From: Aselliscus stoliczkanus
Taxonomy: Eukaryota; Chordata; Mammalia; Chiroptera; Hipposideridae
Direction: 5' to 3'
Assembly (NCBI GenBank): GCA_033961575.1
Contig: CM066732.1
Span: 77,741,187 to 77,805,186 of the forward strand
DNA: 64,000 nucleotides
Shown: piece by piece, positions 52,561 to 64,000 of the stretch
Numbering within the stretch: the first letter of the stretch is position 1
Layout: each line of letters begins with the position of its first letter
The notes under the pieces: model-generated
Database searches by the model: none
The model's input: the letters and a program-made list of their open reading frames with translations, nothing else
Told to the model about the DNA's origin: nothing
Translations under genes and position numbers: made by a program

Positions 52561-53819
52561 TTGCTTTCTCTTTGAGGATGACAAGAAAAATGAGAGGTAG
52601 AGCACTGGAGCCATTGTAGTATATCAAAATATATTGCTGCACAACATGGTTACTTAGGAAATCTATGAGAATAAGTGTCCTAAATGAAGGCTGAAAGCTC
52701 TATCCCCCATATTGTCATCATCAAAAATTATCTTTTCAGGTTTAGTGCAAATGGACATTCCCCAGGGACTACAAACTTCAGCACTGAGAAACCATCCAGA
52801 GCTTACCATGTGAGAGTAGGTGTTAGGACAGAGCCGATCAAAGCATTTCCAAGGTTGTCTGCTCCCAAAACACAATGGAAATGCCATCATACCTTTATGC
52901 ATGCACATCACGACTTTTTCATTGCAGAGTGTTTTTAACTTTCAAAGGGTTTTCACATCTGTAACCGTAATAGATCCATAATGCTATGGGATTGTTCTCG
53001 GTGACTGCCCAAATCCCTGTACAGTAAAGTATTTGATATTTTGGGCCACTTTTTGAGGGTACTCTGGTGCCTTTACACCAGATGAGGATGGATGTGGTTT
53101 CAGAAGTAGATTATAAGCTCCTGTAATGGAGTGCTTAAGGTTAGGGACCATGTGCTGTTCACCCTTTATCCACTGCAACTCTTAGCATTATGGCACAGAT
53201 ATAGAAGGTAGCTGGGAAACATTTATTCATTTGGATTCTCCCAAAAGAAAGACCAGGTGAGCGTATATCAACTATTAAAATATACACCAGGTACAGTATT
53301 AGTATAGAAATGAGTAGTGACTGCTTTTTCTATCTTTGGATTTCATGCTTAGTGAAAAACTTAGTTGGTCAAAAGAGCAATACAGAAATATTCTCAATTT
53401 TTATATAGAAACCATGAACAAAGTTAATTGTTTCCTGTGGCCAGGAATGGTTAACATAAGAAAAGCTTCTATAAAATGTATCAAAGAAAAGAGGAAGGTG
53501 ACAGCAGCTCTTTAAATATTTAAGGACACCTTTTGAGAGCGCAGAGTTTTCTCATAGCAATAACATTTGATCAGAATGCAAGAGGATGGGTCCAATTTCC
53601 AATTCCAACAACAGTCTGCTATAGACTTTAAAACCTTTCTGTTCCAGCCATTCTTTTTTTTTCCCCCCTTTGGGGTACATGTCCATATTTACCAGAGAAA
53701 GATTTTAAGAAAATAAATTTTAGAGGTTTCAGGCTTTACGCTTTAAGCACTATTTGTTCCTCCCACCTCAGAAAGCTTGACTGTCATTTCAATGGAGTGT
53801 TCTCTTTTTTGTTCTTCTA

Positions 53820-53945
53820 TGGTAAGCCCATGGGGAAAGTTAGTGATATCACTTCTGTCTCACAGATTAAAAATTGATACATAGAAGCTAAGTGACTTGC
53901 CCAAGGTCAGTAAGATAGTGCTAAAACCCAGAAATAGAATTTTTC
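53820..53945 (-). mobile_element. MIR remnant
   Basis: Reversed MIR core: aagctaagtgacttgcccaa, ggtcagtaagatagtgct, then aaaacccagaaatagaa. Confidence 0.7.
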
Positions 53946-54474
53946 AGGAGGAATTTCAGCTTAGTTTGCAAGGCCATGCTGTTATTCTTAAAAATGTATT
54001 ATTAGATATCAGTTTGGAAGTCTGAGGAAATTGATGGCCCCTGGGAGTAAAATGTAAATAAGCTCAAGAATGTCACTCAAAGTGCCTGTGGAGTGGTCAA
54101 AATACACTTAAAAATCCCACATAAGCCTCAATGGCCAGATTCAGCTTGGTGTAGACTCATCCTCCAAACCTCCATTGATGTTCAGTAGCGTGAAGTTGAG
54201 GCTAACAGGGCAGATAGGAGAGTTCTCATTGACAGCCATAACAGTTGTTCAGAAGAATGATGGCTCACAGTTTAAACAAGCTCTAAGGTACAGGTCAAAA
54301 TGTATTAGTATAAACTGAGACTATGAAGAGCAAACCTGGGTTATGATAACTGCTCCTGAGCATTTTCCTGTCACCATGTTTATAGAACTCAGTGATTAAA
54401 TGGTTATATGTGTAAGGGAATGTGCCATAAACATTCAAGGAAGTTTATTGGAACAGTTTCGTTAAAGAGAAACA

Positions 54475-54529
54475 CAGTGTGTGTGTGCACGCTTGTGCGT
54501 GTGCGTGTGTGTGTGCGTGTGTGTGTCCA
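54475..54529. repeat. Imperfect (GT)n microsatellite
   Basis: GT tract with scattered GC steps (gcacgcttgtgcgtgtgcg), a composition that can adopt Z-DNA under supercoiling. Confidence 0.9.
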
Positions 54530-55203
54530 ATTACAAGAGTGTTAAAGGAAGGAAGAGAAGGAATGAAAATTTCAAGAACAAAATGATGGACATGCATAGA
54601 TGGATGGAGAGAAAGTAATAAGTAAATAGAGGAGATTACAAAAGTTTAACCAGAAAAAGAAAGCGATATATAGTCTACAGAAAATAAATCATAAAAACTA
54701 CATAAAAAGAAGTGTTGCAGAAAAGGAAGGAGATCACAGCTAGAGAGAAGGTCTTCAGTGAATGACTTCCCTGAAATAATCAGATGAAAGAATATCATAA
54801 TAATGACTTAAAATTTTTGCATGAAGCCTGTAAAAATTCACTAAGATGAATAAAGAGACAGAAAAACTAGGATGTGGCCATTTAGTGTAGCTTACTGCCA
54901 TAATGACAGATAACCTTTCAAGAAGAAATGGGTACTAAAACTTGTGATTTACAGGATTATCCCAAAATACCATTGATATGGAGCCCCTTCACTGGACACC
55001 ATCTTCCCTCTAACAGTTACTTCTGCTTTTGCTCTATTGGTGGCTTGCTACATGATCCAAGGGAAGCCATTTCACTTTTCGGTCATCATCCCATATGTAA
55101 AACAGGGACAATGATATACTCGCCACTTATCCACTACAGATATTTTAAGAAGTAATTAGATCATGTTTGTATAAAATTTCAGATCTCTATGTAAATGCAC
55201 CAT

Positions 55204-55325
55204 GTTTTGTTTTTTTTTTTGTTTTTTTTTTTGAGGGCAGTGTCACTGGCCCTCATATGTGGGACCGAACCGGGGCCGCTGGCTTCCCAGGCCAGCGCTT
55301 AACCACCGCGCCACTCGGCCGGGCC
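55204..55325 (-). mobile_element. tRNA-derived SINE
   Basis: Inverted copy of the 31988 family, with a T-rich tail and a near-intact head (cgcgccactcggccgggcc). The 12-base duplication taaatgcaccat lies at 55192-55203 and 55326-55337. Confidence 0.93.
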
Positions 55326-55528
55326 TAAATGCACCATTTTTTAGAAAATGTTTTCAATTTTAAAACGCTTGACTTTCGTAATAAAATTGCTTTGTCTATT
55401 ACCCATTCGCAAGACTGCAAATTTCCTATTTGTTTCTAATTTCTTTCTTAGAAATAAGATATTGTAACTATTGTCTACATTAGAGACTAAAATAAATCAT
55501 ATCTGAGTGGACTCACAGGAAAGATAAG

Positions 55529-55529
<1 letters not shown>

Positions 55530-55571
<42 letters not shown>
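55530..55571. repeat. (TA)n microsatellite
   Basis: About twenty uninterrupted AT units. Confidence 0.97.
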
Positions 55572-55578
<7 letters not shown>

Positions 55579-55692
55579 ATATTTATTTATATTTTTCCTA
55601 TCTTTTAGAAAATGTATCAATTAAGTGTTACTATTTTTCTATACTCTTAATAAAGGGAGGAGGGAACATGTTGGCATTACCCAGTAATACTA

Positions 55693-55771
55693 TTGGGTTG
55701 TCGGAAAAGTCATGACGTATTTTTTCTGTTTTTCATTGCAAAAATGCGTCATGACTTTTCCGACAACCCAA
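55693..55771. mobile_element. 79-bp mariner-type MITE (MADE1-like)
   Basis: Flanked by TA on both sides. The arms 55693-55717 and 55747-55771 are perfect inverted copies of 25 bases beginning ttgggttgtcgg. After one T/G position, seven... six further pairs extend the stem to 55724/55740, leaving a 15-base loop. Size and architecture match human MADE1, the source of the mir-548 family, but the sequence is a different mariner lineage. Near-identity of the arms suggests a young insertion. Confidence 0.93.
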
Positions 55772-56059
55772 TACTATACTACTTCTCAAAATCTATACAC
55801 ACATAACCATTTAATCACTAAGTTCAATAAACATGGTGACAGAAAAAGACTCATGAAGAATCTTTGAATTTGTGAATCAATGAGATTCAAGGAGTTTGAC
55901 TAAAAAGTAAAAATAAAAATAAATCACATGAAAATATATGCCCAGAATCCGATTACCCATTGTTAAACTTTGCTTGCCTTGCTTACAACTGTGCAATTCT
56001 CTGGAATGGATGAAAAGTGATTAGAATTTGTCACTGGTTTGCTCCTCTTCTCCCAGTGT

Positions 56060-56410
56060 GTCTTCTTGATTTTGGTAAAGTCCTATGAGCATGTCAAACC
56101 AATAGCCAGTTCTGATGGTTTTTTTCCCATGTTGCACTCTTTTGCAATCCACCTATCTCCATTCCACTTCCTTATATCCTACCCAGCATGGCTCAGTTCA
56201 AATCTCATTTTTTCTATGAAGACATTCTAAGCGGACCAGCGGTTACTTTGTTGTACCACACAATGTGCTATCTTTGCTATTATATCATGGTTGTTTTTTT
56301 TTACTTTTTTGAATGGATTATGAATTACTTAAGGAGAAGGATAACCTTCCTTTTATTTTGTTCTCCATATCTTAGAGCAATACCTAGCAATGCGTATAGC
56401 CTCTTCTTCA
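56060..56410 (+). mobile_element. L2-like remnant
   Basis: Sense L2 feel: ggctcagttcaaatctca, ctatgaagacattctaag, then ttgttctccatatcttagag and caatacctagcaatgc. Diverged. Confidence 0.5.
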
Positions 56411-57867
56411 TAGTCACTAATATCAGACAAAATCATCCCTTACTCTAAGGTGGACTTATTAGACCACTAATTCCTAATATACATATTAGGAAAAATGGAC
56501 ATACATAAGTTTTAAAATATATGTGAGAAAAGAGAATTAAGGTAGGAGATGTCTTTGTGCTTAGGCACACAGAAAGTCATGCAAATTTCATAAATTATTA
56601 GTTGGATTTGATGCTAAGTAGTATTGTTTGCAAAATAGGAAAAACTTACAATCAACACTTCCCCAAGTAAATATGACACTGCCTTTAACCAGATAGCTCT
56701 CCAGAGAAGGAGCCCCAGTAGGGAATTTGGAATTAGAATGGCTGCCTGTCACTAGGTCTCCTGGGGTAGACTTTGAATTATAACAAGAGTCTACTCCTTA
56801 CCAAAATACCCCAGAGACCATTATGACTTTCCTCATAGAGAGCTAAATGCCATTAGCTGTATTTGCCATGACATCCAATGTGAGGATTCAAATACAAAGC
56901 AGTCATGTACATACTGTCACACAAGCAAAAGGTAAGAACAGGTTGTTCATGTAATAGGAAATGACCCATTTTCAATGGAAACAGAAGTTAATATATCCGT
57001 TCTACACTGTAAAGAAATCTGAGGAGCATTTGGTAATTCTGTCTAAAGAAAAAAAGTAGGAAAATTAAAATGTGTGGAAAGCAAGATGTCAAAGAGGCAG
57101 CTGAACTTCCATGACAGACTGAGCAAGGCACTGTTGAGAATCCAAATGAATAGTTATCTATCATCGAATAAAAGTAAAATGGAAAAGAATGGGTCTAAGA
57201 AGGGTCACAAAATATGTATTTATAACCACTACCTGAAACGAACCAAAAATCATGTGCTATTGAGAAATTACACACTTTTTATGGTAGTTTTCCCAAAAAA
57301 ATTACATTTACTCTTCAGTTTGTTTCCCTAGGCTTTGAAATTGAGTTCCTAAAATTCTGATTTTGCCAAACTGCTTGTAGGCAAAATCAATTACTTATTT
57401 AAAAAACTTTGATTCTTCACCAATGAGAGAATGTTACAGTTGGAATGAAGCTGAGAGCTGCTCAGTCCATCACACCCTGCCCCCTTTACAGATGAAGAAA
57501 AGGAATCCTGAGAGGATGAGTCATTGCCAGAGAAGAATCCGGCCTCCTTCTCTAGTATTTCTCACATGGTTTTCCAATCTTTTTTTCCTAATACTGGTCT
57601 TTAGCAAACTTTAAAATAAGATCAAAGAAAACACAAAAGGGGATTGAGAGAATAAAATAACATAAAGAAACCAGGGCACTGAGATGAAGTCCATCCATGC
57701 TCTTCAAGAGAAATTAACATATGGAGATCTGAGTGGCAGTGGCCTTTGTCTTTTCCTGAGGAAGCTTCAAGATCAATTAACCCTGCTAGTATACATATGA
57801 GAGTGGGGCTGATTCGTGGCAAAGCTCTTAGAGCGACAGCTAAGCTCCTTTTTAAAAATCCACTTTG

Positions 57868-57899
<32 letters not shown>
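57868..57899. repeat. (GT)n microsatellite
   Basis: Fifteen or so uninterrupted GT units. Confidence 0.95.
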
Positions 57900-57902
<3 letters not shown>

Positions 57903-58429
57903 CATTTAAATATTTTTATTATGTTTTTATTGTTTTAACTGCTTCTAATTCTGATTTATAATTCATTTTCTCAAAAGGTCAGTGTGAATTTATGTTTTGG
58001 GACCAAATACAAAACATAAGGCTCACAGGAGGATTTCAGAGCAGACAAGCCACCAGAGGAGTGCTACTAAGAGCAGAATAACAGCTAAAGTTGAAAGAAG
58101 TGTGTTAGATCCACTTTCTGCTTCCCTTTGGGTCCCACAAGCACAATAGAGTATAGGAGGCCACCTGGTGGTGAAATGAACCAATGAACCATTTATGCGA
58201 CATTGGAAAGCAAGCAAAACAGGCAGATTTGAGGTTGGTACAAAAAAGAAAACCCAAAAAAAAACACCCTGAGAACCTTGGGCAAAAGAACAATAGTCAG
58301 ATAGTCAACAGGTATTATTATGATACAACAGACATAAAATTGAATTGGAAAATCATTCAAGTCTGTAGAATAATGTATGTTCCTAAAGTGTTGCCATAAT
58401 ACGTAGTTATTGATTATACCAGGGACTGG

Positions 58430-58640
58430 CAAACATTTTCTGTGAAGGGCCAGCTGGTAAATAGTTTAGGCATGTGGGTCCTATGGCCACTACTGAAATA
58501 CTCAGCTCTGCTATTATAGTATAAATATACCCATAGACAATACATAAATGAATGCTCCTGGTTGTGTTCCAATAAAACTTTATTTAAAAACCAGGTTGTG
58601 GGCTGGATTTGACCTTCAGGCTACAGTTTGTCAACCTTGA
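58430..58640 (+). mobile_element. hAT-Charlie-type nonautonomous element
   Basis: Ends cagggactggcaaac and, reversed, ttgacaaactgtagcc form the inverted repeats. The interior holds tgaagggccagctggtaaat, tagacaatacataaatgaat and ttccaataaaactttattt. Same family as 29730-29945, opposite orientation. Confidence 0.85.
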
Positions 58641-58649
58641 ATTCTATAT

Positions 58650-58800
58650 TATGTATTGAGCACATACTATTTACCAAACAGGGCTGAACCCCTTACGTAC
58701 ATTATTAACTCGCTAAATCCTAGCAACCTCTCAAGGTGGGTGTTAACCCATTTTACATGTTTGAAAACCAGAGCTTAAAAAGTTTAAATAATTTGGTGGA
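58650..58800 (-). mobile_element. MIR remnant
   Basis: Reversed MIR: ttgagcacatactatttacc, then ctcgctaaatcctagcaacc and ttaacccattttacatgttt. Confidence 0.75.
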
Positions 58801-61392
58801 AAATGCACTATGCTCCTTCTAATGACGTAGAAATGCTTTACGTAACCTTGTGACCATTTTTTCTCTGTGATTGCAGACACCTGTCCTGGCCCTTCCTCCC
58901 ATTTATCCTGCAGGGGCTGCTTGTGGTTTTCTTCCATGGTATCTCTGCTCCTGTTTCTCTACCTCATGTACCCTTGAAATGTGGTCTCTTACCATGTCAT
59001 TCTCCATTCATTCTTTTATGTTTAAAAACTTTATGTCCGTTTTCATAACAACAGATGTAAGCAAGCATGAAAAAGGACAAAAGCAATGTATTAAAAATAG
59101 ATAGCCACCCATACAACAATAAGCCAAGGAAACTGTCAGATTATATATGTTCCAAATGGAACTTGAGCCAAAAGCATGATGCTCATGCTTACATGAATAA
59201 TATATTATGCATCCACTGGGAGGAAAAGCAGCTCTGTCCCTAAATGGGAAGAGGGTTTTTTTGGTCCATTTTTATGTTATTTCCTTGTTGTTTTTAAGCT
59301 CTTTTTTCCCCCCCTAGGTATACACTGTAAGTCATATCATTTTAGAGGGACCACATTTCTCTTCCAAGCCATCCATGAACCATTTTATTAACTTTTAATA
59401 AGAGAGAGTTGAAAAAAAACCTGATGGAGAAATCCATGGTGCTTGTTAAAGCACCTCAAATGTATGGACTTCCCAGCACTCTCTCAATATTAGCATATTT
59501 TCTCCTACAAAAGAGGATGAAAGTGGTTTCTGTCAGATGGAGTGTAGACAAAACTGAAATAAAGGATTTTAAAAGAATTTTTTAACTTGAAAACTGCAAA
59601 AGCTTGAGAAATGTGACTGTACAGAAATAGAAAAGGTTTAATTACAGAGCATGGATTCTGGCCGATTTGACAGTTAAACCTAACAACAGAAGCGATTTTA
59701 CACCAGATATGAGAAGACTTTAAGGGCAGGGAGAGTTGTTAAACGTTTTAATGGAAGGTTGGGAATTCCCTCTAGAAAGATCTTTAATGGAGGACAAATT
59801 CTGTCCTACCTGGAATGGATAAAAAACAATCCTTGGTAAATGAAATACAGCTTCTTTCTAAGTCACCTGCAGTCCTGTAACTCCAGGTAAAATTCTCACT
59901 TGCCACGGAAATAAATAACTGTACAAAATTCTCTAAGAGATTCCCTTTGGATGGTTCAGGAGAACACACTCATTAAACAGGTGATTCAATTCAGAAAGTA
60001 TTTAATGAGTGCAAAATATTACACAGCCCTGGGGAGATGTCCACTCCCGTAGGGCACAAGTCTGAGCAGCAGTGTGGACAATGGAAAGAGAACATAATTA
60101 TTCATGTCAGTTAATTTTTTTTTCTTTTTATCTTTGAGCTCCAATCAGCTTTCTGGAACTATTTCCTGAACTTAGTGAGCTCAAAAATCCCACAAGAGCT
60201 GGTTGTCACATGAGATTTCTGGCATTACTCACAGTATCCCTGGAAATTTTTGTAAACAGAAGAGGCTTCTGACAGTGTTTCCATACGTCATTTCTTTGTC
60301 GAACTCAAATTTAGATGGACAGAGCCTCTTAAACTATCATCAAAACATGGATTATCAAATGCTAGCCAAATCGGAGTTCTTTTGCTATATTCCCATGTTG
60401 TAGAAAAAGAATTCAATTAGCTCAACTCTAGAGATTTGTTTATACTTAAATTTTAGTGCACATAAGGACTTTTGTTCATGGCTTATAAGAAAACCAGCAA
60501 TTCACAGAATCAGGTCGTTAGCATCCCCAGGAAGAACAAAGTAAGGAAAGAGAGAGAAAAAGTATACAGAGAGGAGTGCTCTTCGAATATATTTTCAAAT
60601 CTCAGCATGTCGCAGCTGAGGAAAGCTGCGGAGAATGGACACTGTTCAATGGGAAGACGGTAAACCCAAAAGGATGTCAGGTGGACACAAATAGGGGCAA
60701 GAAGTGAATTCATCACAAACCTCGATCGAATTTTAAATGGTACATTTTTAAAACTTCTTCTTAATTGCTTAAAATGATTAAAGCTTACTGCTAATCTCTA
60801 AGTTAAAAATATAAATGACTGCATCTGAGAATTATTTTTTTTCAAGTTGTAAAACACGCAAACAGTTTATAATGAAACTGTGGGAGACAGTCTCAAATGT
60901 TCAGCCTTCTCTTGACATTATGGCAGTGAAGTTTAATTTTCTAATTTTCATATTCTAAATTTGGTAGCTATAGCTTTAGACAAATGAGTTGGTCTGTTAG
61001 ACCCGCTACCCCTCCAACCTCACCATGATGGTCTTGGATTGAACAGCCTGCCCAAGTTCAAACCTCTCATAGAAGTCTCTCATCCACTTCATGATTACAT
61101 TTATTGCACACACACTCATCTGAAGTCAAATCTAGCATCCTACAATGAGTGTATCAATAAATTCTCCTGCTAACCATGGTGCAAGAACAAACTGGGCTGA
61201 TATTCTTACCATTTCTAATGACTGTGTGTATTTACCTACATCTATTGCTCTATTTTTAAGTGTCACATTTGCATTGTACCTGGTATCCTCAGATGTATAA
61301 ATAATTATACTGAGATTGTCTACAAAGTCAAGAATACATCAGTGAATACTGCATTTTGAGACTAGCCACAGAATTAAGGTGATTATATATTT

Positions 61393-61646
61393 TTGTACCA
61401 TTTGTCTCCAACATGGATTTCATTGTCCTTTCCTTCCTGCCTCCATCTTTCTTTCCCTACCACCATCTCTTTCTCCCTCATATCCACCTGGATGAACCTG
61501 AGTACTCTGAGTATTAAGAACTTGGTCTTTTGCTGCATGTGGGCTGCCGGCAGGAGGTGTGCTTTCTCGCACTGTGGTGGTGCTCTTGCTTCTTTTTCTT
61601 TTCCTGAATAAACATTTTCTTTTGTGGATTAAAAAAAAAAAAAAAG
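61393..61646 (+). mobile_element. Retroposed transcript or LTR end with poly-A
   Basis: A pyrimidine-rich stretch leads to AATAAA at about 61608-61613, followed some 20 bases later by an A15 run. A polyadenylation signal at that spacing before a genomic poly-A marks a reverse-transcribed RNA or an LTR-derived transcript end. The source is not recognised. Confidence 0.45.
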
Positions 61647-61859
61647 AACTGCTCTTTATGCACTTTGGTTTTTTAAAGAGAGAGGATTTTGTTTTGTTGT
61701 TATATACAATATGAGGAGACCATAAAGTTTTGGACTTGATTACCATGGCATGAAAATAAGATTGTTTTCTTGAAAAAGTAATGAACTGATAGCATAGTTC
61801 TAAGTAAGTGAATTTAATTAATAGATTATTGAATAAGCCTTATTGGAAAAATGTTTGTC

Positions 61860-62140
61860 ATCTTATTTTTACTGGGTTTCTATTCTGTGTCAGGTACTGT
61901 GCCAGGCACTGGAGATACATCAATAAAGAAGAGAGGCACGAATCCTGCCCTCCTGGAGTAGAGTCTAACAAAAATTCTAAACATTCATTCTCATGTTTGG
62001 TCCACAAAGTCCAAATCTATCGTCAGTATGAAAAATATGGATTTAATTAATAACAGAGAACGCACAGCTAAATTATTCTCAAGAAGGGCTCTCTCAAGGA
62101 GGCACCGGTGAGTACTGAAAGGGATAATGCTAATGTAATG
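61860..62140 (-). mobile_element. L2 remnant
   Basis: Reversed L2: tgtgccaggcactggagata, ctgccctcctggagtagagt, then ggctctctcaaggaggcac. Confidence 0.75.
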
Positions 62141-63479
62141 AAGGGAACAAAATCCAATATGCTGAGATTTATAACATAGAAATGAACTCCAGACTGAAAG
62201 TTGGCATATAGAAGGGAGTGTATATAGTTATTTATATATGCATGATTTAAATGTCTTGGGCCTACAAGCATATCTGGTCCAAGGAATCTTTCATTCAAAT
62301 TCAATCCTGATGATAGATGTTAAAAAAAATAAACAAGTTAATACTTTGTATACATGTGTGTCTATGTGTAAACATACATAAATGTGTGTGCACAACCATG
62401 TGTGTATGTGTACCTCTTCCACAAACTGCCTACTTCTCATTGGCTAAAATGAGATGACAAGAGGAGTATCCCAAATCACTAATTTGCTTTATGCAAATGT
62501 CTATGAGCATATGGAATCTACTGTTTAGCAAAGCAGCTGAAATAGTATGTGCAGATGAGTTTCAGGGGTATATAGATATCCTTCTGGAAAAAAAGAGTGC
62601 AGCTTTGTGGTCTAAGTTTGGAAGAAAAAATTAAAATCAATTGCAAAAGCAATAAGGGTATTAGCCTGGTTGACTCCTTTTCTAGCATTAGAAAAAGAAA
62701 ATCTGTGTGTGTGTGTGCGCACGTGTGTTGAGTCTTATGTAAATGAATCAAGGTTCAGCAGGAAGACCACTGCTTCCCTCTTAGCTTACCGGAGCGTGCC
62801 TCATTAGGAATAGAGGGTAGCAGAAGTGCCTAGTGCAAGAATGTATAAGCTTTACAAACGTCCACATTATTAAGAATATGCTTGGGAATGTCCCTGTTTC
62901 TGAGAACTGAATTTGCTTCCTTGAGAGGACTGAAAAGTGTTTTTCTCTGCAAATGATATTCCTCGGGTGCATCTCTCCATGGGAGCCCTGCTTCAGTATC
63001 TCCCTTTGGCAATAACAGGATCCACAAGGTGGAATTCTCTTGGGGAATGTCGCCTTCAGTGCCTCTCCTCCAAAAACATAAATATCTTCAGCCTTAGCTT
63101 TCCTGAATCTGACAGAATATAGGAGGCTCCTGTGAGGCTCAACATGGTAACACTTCCCTGGGATGCTGAAGTGCTTAAGAAAGTTTAGGGGCTCTCACAC
63201 AACAGCCTGAAGATTCGTGAAAGTGCTAACAACCCAAGACCATCAGGTTTTCTCTGAAGATATACCATCTAAACATTTAGGATCTTCTTTTTTTTCCTCT
63301 TAGCTCATGTAGAAGGAGGAAATAATGATCTTGCAAGAGTTTTGCCTAGTTAGGGACAAGGATATGGGGCAACAGTGAGCAGGCAAGCAGCATGTGAAAG
63401 AAGGACTAGGGGTATTAGAGCCATATGGATTGGGTTCACATCCTGACTTATTTACTCATTTCTTGTGGAAGTTATTGGT

Positions 63480-63840
63480 ACAATTCAAGAACTGTTCCCA
63501 GCTTTCTGCCTTTCAGGCATATAGAGTGGGGATGCATTTCCCCATCCAGTATGGAGTAGGGTGGGGCCATGTGATTAGTTCTGGCCAATGATTTTGAAAG
63601 GAAGTGACATATGTCTCCTTCAGGTAGAAGGTTTAATGGACAGAGTAAGACCTTGCAGAAGTCTCTTTTCAGATTGAGGGAATATTGAAAAGGGTGACTG
63701 GTCCATTAGTCTGAGTCCTGGAGGAAGAACAATGCCAAGCAGAGCCCATAACTAACCCTTGATGGACATGTATATATGATAAAAAAAATCTTTGCAGCTT
63801 GAAACCTTGGAGATTTGGGGGTTGCTATATCAGCAAACCC
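63480..63840 (+). mobile_element. Ancient repeat remnant, possibly LTR-type
   Basis: Phrases gtgattagttctggccaatg, gaaaggaagtgacatatg and the end gagatttgggggttgct, cagcaaaccctagcctaacc form a familiar ancient mammalian repeat that I cannot assign to a family with certainty. Confidence 0.4.
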
Positions 63841-64000
63841 TAGCCTAACCAGACCGAGAAACTAGTTCTGTGTCTTAGATTAGTCACTTAACCTCTCTGT
63901 GTTTCAGGCTGAGAGTCCATTGAAATGGTGAAAATAATTCGTGATCACTGTGGGCACTGAATATCTTAATGTGCATAAGGCACTGACATATGCAATCAGT
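63841..64000 (+). mobile_element. MIR remnant, cut by window end
   Basis: Sense MIR: gattagtcacttaacctctc, tgtgtttcaggctgagagtc, then gtgcataaggcactgacata. Confidence 0.7.

Larger units (their letters stand above)
38064..64000 (-). other. AKAP6: AKAP6 intron upstream of exon A (partial)
   Basis: Intronic sequence preceding exon A and running off the window; I found no further exon with a credible frame and splice sites, though an exon shorter than about 40 codons could be missed. From 38064 to about 48150 I can name almost no repeat. Other stretches with nothing recognised are 50871-53819 (except a candidate conserved element at 52080-52560), 53946-54474, 54530-55191, 55772-56059, 56411-57867, 58801-61392, 61647-61859 and 62141-63479, apart from short TG-rich runs near 62360-62415 and 62700-62728. 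Confidence 0.7.

Noticed and set aside
58860..58905. Plus-strand TTTTTTCTCTGTGATTGCAG as a possible exon start
   Set aside because: It is on the opposite strand to AKAP6, and the following sequence has no matching donor or recognisable protein.

Overview
This 64 kb window is mammalian nuclear DNA lying almost wholly inside one very large gene on the minus strand. It is AT-rich, full of interspersed repeats, and has no bacterial-style coding density. Three short stretches are spliced exons with intact reading frames and correct AG/GT borders: 38063-37917, 34879-34655 and 7257-7042. Together they encode 196 contiguous residues that I recognise as the spectrin-repeat region of AKAP6 (mAKAP, a muscle and neuronal A-kinase anchoring scaffold at the nuclear envelope). 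The identification rests on recall of the protein family, not on a search. Everything else is intron of this gene.

The repeats point to a bat. Four copies of a short tRNA-derived SINE (A and B boxes, A-rich tail; three complete copies with target-site duplications) and one dimeric SINE of VES-like type look chiropteran. A recent mariner-type MITE and laurasiatherian L1 ends fit as well. I favour Chiroptera, possibly a rhinolophoid or other yinpterochiropteran, but the exact lineage is not proven.

Layout in coordinate order. 1-7041: intron downstream of exon C, with a cut SINE, a MIR, an old L1, a head-to-head mariner pair and a purine microsatellite. 7042-7257: exon C. 7258-34654: 27.4 kb intron with a palindromic MITE, microsatellites, L1, L2, MIR, a mariner nested in an L1 end, a HAL1/L1-like stretch, a Tigger-like element, the dimeric SINE and hAT-type elements. 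34655-34879: exon B. 34880-37916: 3.0 kb intron. 37917-38063: exon A. 38064-64000: upstream intron. The part from 38 to 48 kb is strikingly poor in repeats and holds candidate conserved noncoding elements. Beyond it lie an internally deleted L1, another SINE, a 79-bp mariner MITE with a near-perfect hairpin, and older repeats.

I found no clear novel gene system. The best second-look items are the three consecutive frame-neutral exons (one with a weak donor), three intronic inverted-repeat structures that would fold in the pre-mRNA, an L1 in which ORF1 is joined directly to the 3' UTR, and the repeat-poor interval.
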